A stretch of DNA of 64,000 nucleotides from DATFNI01 sp963787205. Its GTDB lineage: Bacteria > Bacteroidota > Rhodothermia > Balneolales > DATFMH01. The number at the start of each line of letters is the position of its first letter. Position 1 is the stretch's first letter. The stretch covers positions 1 through 64,000 of the forward strand of contig CAWBCD010000023.1 of NCBI GenBank assembly GCA_963787205.1, read 5' to 3'. Of this stretch, positions 57,004 to 64,000 are shown in pieces. The notes beneath the pieces are model-generated. The model did no database searches and was not told the DNA's origin. It saw only the letters and a list, made by a program, of their open reading frames with translations. Made by a program: the position numbers and the translations under genes.

Positions 57004-57216
57004 GATTTACTTCCTTTATTCACGCGAAAAATAATTTCGATGCCGTGACCAGAAGACCAATACAAATCATCAGAAAAAACAGTGGAACTAATCACACCAT
57101 CTTAGTGAATCAGGTCTGCAAGTTCCCGGCTAATTAACCATTCCGGAAATTCAGATCATAAAGTATGAAAATAAGAAGGGAAATGCGTCAAAATAAACGA
57201 AAGATCTTGGGATATA

Positions 57217-57288
57217 AAGGTGTTAAAGTGTTAAGGTGTTAAAGTGTTAAGGTGTTAAGGTGTTAAAGTGTTAAGGTGTTAAGGTTCT
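57217..57288. repeat. 8-bp tandem repeat array (AARGTGTT)
   Basis: There are eight consecutive copies of AAGGTGTT or AAAGTGTT (57217-57280), followed by a degenerate ninth (AAGGTTCT). The two unit forms are interspersed. It is a simple-sequence array prone to slippage. Confidence 0.92.
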
Positions 57289-57387
57289 TAAGGATTAAGG
57301 TATAACAGTGACTGTACTTAATTTCGCGCCAGTAAGCTGTTTTTGTCTTGAGTTTCGGGTTTCGGGATAGACTAACATCTGACACGA

Positions 57388-57461
57388 CTGGTTCGGGCAT
57401 CCTGCCCGCTGGTTCTCGGGCGTCCTCGCCGCTGGTTCGGGCGTCCTCGCCAGAACCAGCG
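57388..57461. repeat. GC-rich imperfect direct repeat (CTGGTTCGGGCRTCCT)
   Basis: There are three imperfect copies of CTGGTTCGGGCATCCTGCC-like sequence (starting near 57388, 57409 and 57432), ending in an inverted GAACCAG. It is unrelated to the A/T-rich array next to it. Confidence 0.75.
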
Positions 57462-57522
57462 CATTGCCTGATTATGTCGCTATAATCCAAAATTAGAAAT
57501 TCAACATTCAAAATTATCAAAA

Positions 57523-58602
57523 TTACTCTTCAGCAGCGGCATTGAGCTTTTCCAGGTTATCCTGCACCCGGAGGGCGTTGATAACTTCCTCAATGTGACC
57601 CTTCATAATCTCATCGAGATTATAGAGCGTCAGACCAATGCGATGGTCGGTAATGCGCCCTTGCGGGAAGTTGTACGTACGAATCTTGGCACTGCGATCA
57701 CCTGTTGATACCTGACTTTTACGTTCCGCAGCCCGCTTCGACTCCTTCTCATGAAGTTCAGCCTCGTAAAGTTTGGATCGCAGCATCTTCATCGCCTTAT
57801 CGCGGTTTTTGTGCTGCGACCGTTCTTCCTGGCATGTAACGACCACACCCGAAGGAATGTGACGAATCCTTACAGCCGAGTCGGTGGTGTTGACGTGCTG
57901 TCCACCCGCGCCTGTCGACCGGTACGCTTCGAATTCAAGATCAGCCGGATTGATCTGGATATCCACTTCTTCGGCCTCCGGCAGAACGGCCACCGTTGCT
58001 GCAGATGTATGAATACGACCCTGCGACTCGGTCTCGGGAACCCGCTGAACCCGGTGCACACCCCTCTCAAATTTCATCTTGCCGAACACCTCATTGCCGC
58101 TAAGCTGGAAAACAATTTCTTTGAACCCGCCTTTGGGAGCTTCACTCAGAGAGAGCAGTTCCAGCTTCCATCCCTGTTCGTCTGCATAACGCCGATACAT
58201 CTCAAACAGGTCGCCGGCAAAGATAGCCGCCTCATCACCGCCTGTGCCGGCCCGGATTTCAACAATCGCGTTACGGGAGTCTTCCGGATCTTTTGGAACC
58301 AGCTTGATCTTAATTTCTTCTTCGAGCTGTTCCATCTTCTCTTTCAACTCATTGTTCTCCTCGCGCGCCATCTCAGCCAACTCGGAACCGTGATCAAGAG
58401 TGATCAACTCTTTGTTATCAGTTAAATTCTTTTTCAGCTTCAACCATTGCCCGTAATCTTCCACTAACTCAGCCAGCGTACTGTGTTCTTTACTGAGTTC
58501 GGCATAACGCGCGGGATTATTATAAATATCGGGATCACTCAGGATGTTGTTCAACTCCCGGTAACGCTCATCAATCCGTTGCAGTCTGTCTTCAATATTC
58601 AT
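57523..58602 (-). CDS. prfA: Peptide chain release factor 1
   Basis: RF1 reads UAA/UAG stop codons and releases the nascent chain. The GGQ motif is in YRSTGAGGQHVNTTDSAVRI (about residue 235). The N-terminal helical domain has NPARYAELSKEHSTLAELVE. The region VHRVQRVPETESQGRIHTSA leads into the recognition domain, whose PET tripeptide position fits RF1 (P-x-T). The length of 359 aa is normal. Confidence 0.96.
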   Translation of the reverse strand: MNIEDRLQRIDERYRELNNILSDPDIYNNPARYAELSKEHSTLAELVEDYGQWLKLKKNLTDNKELITLDHGSELAEMAREENNELKEKMEQLEEEIKIKLVPKDPEDSRNAIVEIRAGTGGDEAAIFAGDLFEMYRRYADEQGWKLELLSLSEAPKGGFKEIVFQLSGNEVFGKMKFERGVHRVQRVPETESQGRIHTSAATVAVLPEAEEVDIQINPADLEFEAYRSTGAGGQHVNTTDSAVRIRHIPSGVVVTCQEERSQHKNRDKAMKMLRSKLYEAELHEKESKRAAERKSQVSTGDRSAKIRTYNFPQGRITDHRIGLTLYNLDEIMKGHIEEVINALRVQDNLEKLNAAAEE

Positions 58603-58853
58603 TTCAATGGTGCGCGTGATTTTGGTATTTTCTCAACACTAAAGATAGCAATTTTTATGCGAACCAATGTATTTCACGTGGTTCACGGTCATTCGGTAGC
58701 TGTGTGCGGAAATAGTTACAATTGAATGACTATTGAATGACATCCGCCACATCGGAGTATGACTACTGAATGACAAGCGAAGCATATGCATCCTAAGACC
58801 ATAACCCCTGACCTGCCCGATTGTTCATGTCGGGAGAATAATTAAACGTATTT

Positions 58854-60023
58854 ATGCCACAATCTATTGACCAAATTTTACGATCAAAATTTCGTCTCGG
58901 CTTCCTGGGTGGAGGTCAGCTTGCACGCATGTCTGCCGTTGAAGCGTTCCGCTTCGGCATGCAGATCGCCGTATTTGCCACTTCCAAAGACCCGGAACCT
59001 GTCGAGTTGATGACACCCCATACCACAAACGGCAGTTTTGATGACCCAGAGGCTCTCACTCGTTTTGCCGAATCCTGCCAGGTAATAACGCTCGAAAACG
59101 AATTCATCGACTCGGATATCCTGGAAGAAGTGGCAGCTAAATCCAGTACCCCAATGTACCCCTCACCAGAGACGTTTAAACTGATCGAGAATAAGTTTAT
59201 CGAAAAGGAAACCTTCCGTAAAGCCGGGATACCGGTCTGCCCTTATGCTCTTGTCCATTCCAGGGAAGAACTGGAAGATTTCGGAAATGAACATGGCTGG
59301 CCGTATCTCTTGAAATCATCCAAGGGCGGATACGACGGATACGGCAACGCAACCGTGAAAAATATTGATCAAGCACAGGATGCCTTCAAAAACCTGGGCG
59401 GTGAAAAGGGTCATGATATCCTCGCCGAGGCATTTATACCGTTTCGCAAGGAACTGGCGGTGCAAGTTGCGCGAAATAAGCTGGGTGTAAAAGCATACCC
59501 CTGCTGCGAGACAATCCAGGAAAACCATATCTGTACTGCTGTATTGTCGCCGGCAGACATAGCTCCCGATCTCCGGGAAAAGGCCCAGAAGATGGCCATT
59601 GCAGCGACGGAGGCGATCAACGGGGTTGGACTCTTTGCCTTCGAATTTTTCCTGACAAAAGACGACCAGATCCTGCTCAACGAGTCGGCTCCGCGTCCGC
59701 ATAACTCCGGGCATTATACCATTGAAGGTACGGTCACCTCGCAGTTTGAGAATCATGTTCGCGCTGTGACCGGTCTTCCGCTCGGCGACACCAGTCTGAG
59801 ACGTCCTGCCGCAGTTATGATCAATCTTTTGGGAACACACGACCGGATCGCTCAGGTTGAAAATGCTAAAGGGGTCTTGGATTCTGCCGATGCGCATCTG
59901 CATATTTACGGCAAGCTGAAGAGTCGTCCGGGAAGAAAGATGGGACATATGACCTTGTTGGGCGACAATCTTGATCAAACGTATAAAGAAGCACTAAGAT
60001 TAACACAAAATATTCAAATCTGA
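58854..60023 (+). CDS. purK: N5-carboxyaminoimidazole ribonucleotide synthetase
   Basis: This ATP-grasp enzyme of purine synthesis carboxylates AIR to N5-CAIR. Visible features are FRLGFLGGGQLARMSAVEAF at the N-terminus, the ATP-binding region PYLLKSSKGGYDGYGNATVK, ILAEAFIPFRKELAVQVARN, and LLNESAPRPHNSGHYTIEGT. The length of 389 aa is normal. It is followed by purE with a TGATG stop-start overlap, which indicates translational coupling. Confidence 0.96.
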   Translation: MPQSIDQILRSKFRLGFLGGGQLARMSAVEAFRFGMQIAVFATSKDPEPVELMTPHTTNGSFDDPEALTRFAESCQVITLENEFIDSDILEEVAAKSSTPMYPSPETFKLIENKFIEKETFRKAGIPVCPYALVHSREELEDFGNEHGWPYLLKSSKGGYDGYGNATVKNIDQAQDAFKNLGGEKGHDILAEAFIPFRKELAVQVARNKLGVKAYPCCETIQENHICTAVLSPADIAPDLREKAQKMAIAATEAINGVGLFAFEFFLTKDDQILLNESAPRPHNSGHYTIEGTVTSQFENHVRAVTGLPLGDTSLRRPAAVMINLLGTHDRIAQVENAKGVLDSADAHLHIYGKLKSRPGRKMGHMTLLGDNLDQTYKEALRLTQNIQI

Positions 60024-60514
60024 TGGCACAGAACCAACCGGAAGTAGGCATCGTAATGGGCAGCGACTCCGACTGGCCCACCATGAAAGCAGCCGCCGAA
60101 ATTTGCGAACAGTTTGATGTTCCGTTCGAAGCCAAAGTGGTATCGGCTCACCGCACACCGGACGATATGGCTGATTACGGGAAACAAGCGCGGTCGCGCG
60201 GGATCAAAGTGATCATCGCCGGTGCCGGCGGAGCGGCACATCTTCCCGGAATGCTGGCAGCCCATACGACATTGCCGGTCATCGGAGTGCCGGTGGCCAG
60301 TCGCCATCTCAATGGTGTCGACAGCCTCTACTCCATCGTTCAGATGCCCAAGGGGGTTCCGGTTGCCACCGTAGCTATCGGCAATGCCATGAATGCCGGA
60401 CTGCTGGCTGTACGCATCCTCTCTGCAACCGACAAACGCCTCGCCGATGCTTTAAAGGCCTATCATGAAAAGATGAGGGATGAGTCGAGGGAAAAGACGA
60501 AGAATTTGAAGTGA
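60023..60514 (+). CDS. purE: N5-carboxyaminoimidazole ribonucleotide mutase
   Basis: PurE converts N5-CAIR to CAIR. The signature is VGIVMGSDSDWPTMKAAAEI, followed by VVSAHRTPDDMADYG with the catalytic His, IIAGAGGAAHLPGMLAAHTT and VASRHLNGVDSLYSIVQMPK. The length of 163 aa is that of class I PurE. Its ATG shares bases with the purK stop (TGATG). Confidence 0.97.
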   Translation: MAQNQPEVGIVMGSDSDWPTMKAAAEICEQFDVPFEAKVVSAHRTPDDMADYGKQARSRGIKVIIAGAGGAAHLPGMLAAHTTLPVIGVPVASRHLNGVDSLYSIVQMPKGVPVATVAIGNAMNAGLLAVRILSATDKRLADALKAYHEKMRDESREKTKNLK

Positions 60515-60572
60515 TAATAGGAAAACCTGACAGGTTTGACCGCATCAAGGGTTAAGGGATTGAAGGAGGACA

Positions 60573-60614
60573 AGCTGCGAGGCATCCCGAAAGTTTTCGG
60601 GATGCCTCGCAGCT
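60573..60614. terminator. Very long perfect hairpin between purE and a T9SS gene
   Basis: The arms 60573-60592 and 60595-60614 are complementary over 20 bp (AGCTGCGAGGCATCCCGAAA and its complement) with a 2-bp centre. It lies between convergent genes, so a bidirectional terminator role is likely. It lacks a T-run. It could also be a mobile palindromic repeat. Confidence 0.65.
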
Positions 60615-60619
60615 AAACC

Positions 60620-61543
60620 CTACTTCATCAATAGCATCTTTCTCGCCCATACCTTGTTACCTATCTGAATGGTATAGAAGTAAACACCACTTGCCAGTTG
60701 TGAAGCGTTGAAGGTGACCTGATGGATGCCAGCTGGTTCTCGTTCATCTGCCAGCACCGACACCTGTTGTCCCAAAACGTTATACACGGTCAGCTTTACC
60801 GGACCGGACTGCACCAGCTTATAACGAATGGTTGTTGTTGGGTTAAACGGATTAGGATAATTTTGAAACAGAACAAATCCGGACGGAATGACAGGTGAAT
60901 CATTTATCCCAAGGAGTACTTTCTTTCCATACTCTTCTCCGTCGATACTGGCATATACCAGATAGGTGTTAGTCATACCATTATCCCAATCTACAAATGT
61001 TCTGTATAGACCCAATCCTCTAGCAAGTATGTAGCCGCTTTCAGCAAGGGAAAATTTATCGTAGGCTTTGATTTGAGTAGGGATGCCGAATATGTCTTCC
61101 GTCATGGTATCACGGCATTCTGTTACAAACAATCCACTCACGCCCGGTTCATGCGTGCCTGCCATAAAAACGTCACCTCCTGTGGCAAACAGACAATCTA
61201 TTTTGTGCTCATTGGTTGAGGACGTCGTATCGTATCTGAAAACATCCCCTGATGCAGAATCGATTCTCTCAAAAACAGCAGTAACCGTTTGTCGATCATA
61301 AAAATTACAATACTGCATGTTCTTATAATAAAGACCGTTTGCCAACAGCGTATCGCCCATCACCTCGATAGAAAAATAGAGTGAATCGGTTTCGAATGGA
61401 GGTTCTGAATTACGGGAGATTTCCAGATATTCCCGGTAATTGCCCTCCTGCAATGGATAATATTGCAGCATCGCTTTCAGCGAATCCTCCTGTGCAAAAG
61501 CAATTGATGGGAAAAAGATCAATAGTAGTAACGCTCTTTTCAT
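60620..61543 (-). CDS. Secreted protein of unknown function with T9SS sorting domain
   Basis: This 307-aa exported protein has signal peptide MKRALLLLIFFPSIAFAQ. The middle part (about residues 30-205) resembles no family I can name. It contains LYYKNMQYCNFYDRQTVTAV and a Cys pair near VTECRD. The T9SS domain starts near residue 221 (NYPNPFNPTTT) and ends KMLLMK, like the other cargo proteins in this window. Confidence 0.85.
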   Translation of the reverse strand: MKRALLLLIFFPSIAFAQEDSLKAMLQYYPLQEGNYREYLEISRNSEPPFETDSLYFSIEVMGDTLLANGLYYKNMQYCNFYDRQTVTAVFERIDSASGDVFRYDTTSSTNEHKIDCLFATGGDVFMAGTHEPGVSGLFVTECRDTMTEDIFGIPTQIKAYDKFSLAESGYILARGLGLYRTFVDWDNGMTNTYLVYASIDGEEYGKKVLLGINDSPVIPSGFVLFQNYPNPFNPTTTIRYKLVQSGPVKLTVYNVLGQQVSVLADEREPAGIHQVTFNASQLASGVYFYTIQIGNKVWARKMLLMK

Positions 61544-61870
61544 CCCCTCTCTCTGCTAACTGATTTGAAACAATGATTTTACAGACATCTTTAGTACAAA
61601 AAAAATTTACTGATAAAACCATGAAATGTAAAATCAAAGTCCTTTGCCAAATTGAAACCATGCCACTAAAATTTACCACAAGGATATCTTGATCCTTATA
61701 AGACTCACAAGGTTTGGGGAGACCTTGCGGGTTTAAACTCTGAGGTTCCGGAATTGTGCATTCACGGCAAGAATTTTTTACATTTGCAGGTCAAATATGG
61801 AATGATAACGACACAAACTATCATATAAAGCAAAACAGCAATACTTCGAGTACTTATAGGGTGTTACCCC
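61544..61870. other. Divergent intergenic region
   Basis: No gene is visible. A hairpin of the form CAAGGT...ACCTTG with GCGGGTTT beyond it lies at about 61708-61737. It resembles common Bacteroidota intergenic repeats rather than a terminator, because both flanking genes read away from it. No clear promoters were identified. Confidence 0.4.
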
Positions 61871-62629
61871 ATGAAGATCAATCACAAATTCTTTCTTTTT
61901 GGCTTGATTTTATTGATTTGTGGGCTATGTTCCGCTACCGCGTACGCCGGACCGCCATTCCGAACCGATGACCCTGACCTGCTGCCTTACCTGGGTGGTG
62001 AGGCCTACATTTTTTCATCCGGCACGTTTGATCATAGCGGATTCGGCGGAGTAGGTCCGGCCATCGAGTTTAACTACGAGTTCTTGAGAAAAGGTTTCTT
62101 CCATCTCGTTCTGCCACTGGCTTTTAACGATCCGCGCCATTCCACCTCTTATTTTGGTGCCGGGGATATCGAATTGGGATTCAAATACCAGTTTACGGGT
62201 CAAAAAGGATGGTTCCCTGCTGTTGCAACCTTCCCTTTGATGGAGATCCCCGCAGGCAAGGCTTCGGAGGGACTTGGGAATGGAAAACCCCAGTACTTTA
62301 TTCCCATCTGGCTGGAAGAAAATATTGGGAATTGGACTATTTATGGAGGTGGTGGATATTGGTTCAACGAGGGACCAGGTAACAAAAATTTTGATTTCAC
62401 CGGCATTCTCGTCCAATATAATTTTACAGACGATTTTTTCCTTGGTGCGGAGTTATTTCATCATACGCCTTCGACACTATCAGGTATGAACCGTACCGGG
62501 ATTCATCTGGGCGGCGGAATCCCTATCTACAAAAGCCTGCAACTGCTTTTCTCCGGCGACCTGGGAAACGGCATCACCTCTTACAAACACTACTCGTATT
62601 ACCTCGGGCTGCATTACGTATTCGGATAG
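61871..62629 (+). CDS. Putative outer-membrane barrel protein (phenol MetA-like family)
   Basis: This exported 252-aa protein begins after its signal with AGPPFRTDDPDLLPYLGGEAYIF, given here in part as AGPPFRTDDPDL. That opening is typical of a conserved family of small barrels loosely annotated as 'MetA pathway of phenol degradation' or transporters. Repeated beta strands (FGAGDIELGFKYQF, WTIYGGGGYWFNEG, GIHLGGGIPIYKSLQLLFSG) end in HYVFG. The function is unknown and the phenol label should not be taken as evidence. Confidence 0.78.
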   Translation: MKINHKFFLFGLILLICGLCSATAYAGPPFRTDDPDLLPYLGGEAYIFSSGTFDHSGFGGVGPAIEFNYEFLRKGFFHLVLPLAFNDPRHSTSYFGAGDIELGFKYQFTGQKGWFPAVATFPLMEIPAGKASEGLGNGKPQYFIPIWLEENIGNWTIYGGGGYWFNEGPGNKNFDFTGILVQYNFTDDFFLGAELFHHTPSTLSGMNRTGIHLGGGIPIYKSLQLLFSGDLGNGITSYKHYSYYLGLHYVFG

Positions 62630-62737
62630 GATTGATTTTAGCGGCGCAACGGACAGAATAGAACACGGACGATGCGGATTAACGCGGACAAGAAAAAAGT
62701 AAGAGACAGAGCCCAATTAATCCAAAATGAAGATGTC

Positions 62738-62773
62738 ATCCTACGTTGTCCGCCGCGGCGGACAACGTAGGAT
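62738..62773. repeat. 36-bp perfect palindrome
   Basis: ATCCTACGTTGTCCGCCG is followed immediately by its exact reverse complement, with no spacer. It lies between the barrel gene and the convergent dnaJ. As RNA it would form a very stable hairpin. No T-tract follows. Confidence 0.9.
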
Positions 62774-62868
62774 CTCGAATTGCACACCTGCAACGATAGT
62801 CATATGGATCAACGAGATTCTACTTTCTCCGGCAAGCCGGATAAAATCAGCATGACAACGTGTCGCTT

Positions 62869-64000
62869 TCAGCTAAACACTTCTTTGATTCGCGAGAAGA
62901 AATCCTTCTTTTCTCCGTCCTTGTTAAACGGGCTCAAATGTTCGGATTCGCGCAGTTTTTCAAACATGGCACGTTCTTCATCACTGATTTTCGTAGGCAC
63001 ATAAACGCCGATTCGCACGTACTGGTCTCCAGGCTGGTTGGTATTCAGCGCGATAATCCCGCGGCCTCTCATACGCAGAAGCTTGCCGGGCTGGGTCCCC
63101 GGCTCAATCTTGAGCTTCGCCTTGCCTTTTAGTGTCGGGACCTCCACCTCCGTGCCCAGCACCGCATCCGGGATGCTCAGATGAAGATCGTAGTAGATGT
63201 CATTCTCATCGCGGGTAAAACGATCATCTTCCTTTTCTTCGATCAAAACAATCAGATCACCGGCTGCGCCGCCGCGCACCCCGGCATTGCCTTGACCACG
63301 AAGTGAGATGTAGTTCCCTTCATGAACACCGGACGGGATCTTAACCTTGACGGTTTCTTCGCCTTTCACCCGTCCCTCGCCGCTACAGTGGGAACATTTA
63401 TTCTTGATGATACGGCCTTCACCGTGGCAGTTGGGACACGGCTGAACGTTCACAAACTGGCCAAACATAGTCCGCGATACCTGGCGAATTTCACCGGTAC
63501 CGTTACAGGTCGGACACATCATGAAATCATCATCCGTCTCCGCACCGGTACCATGACAATGTTCACAGGTGATGTATTTCTTCACCTTCAATTTCTTTTC
63601 GGCACCGAACGCCACTTCATCGAGGTCAAGCTTCAGGCGAATCTTGAGATCATCTCCCGGAATGCCAGCCGAACGGCGGCGTGTACGGGTTCTGGTTCCA
63701 CCGCCAAATATATCTCCGCCGAAGATGTCAGCTCCAAAGATGTCGCTAAACCGGCTGAAGATGTCATCCATATTGATGTTGTGGAAATCAGGCTCATGGA
63801 AACCGCCCGAATTCATACCGGCATGACCAAACTGATCGTAACGAGCCTTCTTATCCGGATCTTTCAGGACATCAAAAGCCTCAGCCGCTTCTTTAAATTT
63901 CTCCTCCGCATCGGGGTCACCGCCGTTGCGATCAGGATGATACTGCATCGCCTTCTTGCGATACGCCTTCTTTATCTTGTCCTGGCTTGCATCTTTGCTG
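62869..64000 (-). CDS. dnaJ: Chaperone DnaJ (5' end beyond the window)
   Basis: This Hsp40 co-chaperone stimulates DnaK and binds unfolded proteins. The frame stays open to the right edge, where it reads IKKAYRKKAMQYHPDRNGGD, the end of the J domain with its HPD motif. The start is outside the window. The Gly/Phe-rich region has DIFGADIFGGDIFGGG. Four zinc-binding repeats are intact: CEHCHGTG, CPTCNGTG, CPNCHGEG and CSHCSGEG. The C-terminal substrate domain follows (RGQGNAGVRGGAAGDLIVLI). grpE or dnaK might lie upstream outside the window. Confidence 0.97.
   Translation of the reverse strand, partial: SKDASQDKIKKAYRKKAMQYHPDRNGGDPDAEEKFKEAAEAFDVLKDPDKKARYDQFGHAGMNSGGFHEPDFHNINMDDIFSRFSDIFGADIFGGDIFGGGTRTRTRRRSAGIPGDDLKIRLKLDLDEVAFGAEKKLKVKKYITCEHCHGTGAETDDDFMMCPTCNGTGEIRQVSRTMFGQFVNVQPCPNCHGEGRIIKNKCSHCSGEGRVKGEETVKVKIPSGVHEGNYISLRGQGNAGVRGGAAGDLIVLIEEKEDDRFTRDENDIYYDLHLSIPDAVLGTEVEVPTLKGKAKLKIEPGTQPGKLLRMRGRGIIALNTNQPGDQYVRIGVYVPTKISDEERAMFEKLRESEHLSPFNKDGEKKDFFSRIKEVFS

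Larger units (their letters stand above)
57004..57522. other. Repeat-bearing intergenic region between UPF0182 and prfA
   Basis: No real gene is visible. It holds an 8-bp tandem repeat array (57217-57288) and a GC-rich imperfect repeat (57388-57461). A minus-strand open frame at 57263-57520 derives from these repeats and shows no family resemblance. Confidence 0.6.

Noticed and set aside
57217..57288. Tandem repeats considered as a CRISPR array
   Set aside because: Units are 8 bp and directly adjacent without spacers, and no cas genes are present.
57263..57520. Open frame with repeated Ser-Gly-Glu-Asp-Ala-Arg
   Set aside because: It arises from the GC-rich direct repeats and has no start context, family match or upstream promoter.
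61871..62629. Role in phenol degradation from the family nickname
   Set aside because: The label is inherited from loose family naming; nothing in the sequence or neighbours supports it.

Overview
The window looks like a chromosome segment from a Gram-negative member of the Bacteroidota/Chlorobiota superphylum (Balneolota, Rhodothermota or Ignavibacteriota-like; the sequence does not settle the genus). The evidence is a SusC/SusD/SusE operon, an outer-membrane protein of the PorV type, and six secreted proteins ending in a type IX secretion (T9SS) sorting domain with the motif NYPNPFNP. I see no rRNA, tRNA, CRISPR array, prophage or intact insertion sequence.

Positions 307-32551, all on the minus strand, form a large starch/maltodextrin utilisation locus. 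From right to left it holds a susC-susD-susE operon, a LacI regulator with a secreted GH13 amylase, a five-gene operon (parvulin lipoprotein, TonB receptor, 1257-aa secreted protein, PorV-like barrel, multidomain 888-aa T9SS protein), then a second copy of the LacI-amylase pair, a further GH13 enzyme and a beta-propeller T9SS protein. LacI-type operators centred on AAGCGCTT lie inside candidate promoters of the susC operon and of the five-gene operon, so both are probably controlled by the two near-identical LacI proteins.

Positions 33168-41763 hold mixed genes: a chemoreceptor with a frameshifted tail, an MmgE/PrpD protein, two decayed toxin loci (ParE-like, GNAT), a sugar-phosphate isomerase-like protein and thioredoxin. 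Between 37060 and 39388 lies a fluoride-response locus with two separate fluoride riboswitches. One precedes crcB-DUF190; the other precedes an unrecognised 152-aa protein followed by inorganic pyrophosphatase.

Positions 42071-54126 carry a cadherin-like T9SS protein, a DinB protein, a lipoprotein, murB, a receiver-only response regulator, and an outer-membrane barrel protein divergent from a frameshifted yceI gene. These last two have matching sigma-54 promoters with two helically phased dyads between them. An intact yceI paralogue and a histidine kinase/NtrC-type regulator pair follow. Positions 54295-64000 are mostly housekeeping: UPF0182 membrane protein, prfA, purK-purE, a T9SS protein, a putative barrel protein and the 3' part of dnaJ, which runs off the right edge.

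Three genes are broken by single frameshifts (chemoreceptor tail, yceI, GNAT). At least some of these could be sequencing errors in short homopolymers, so they need checking against reads.
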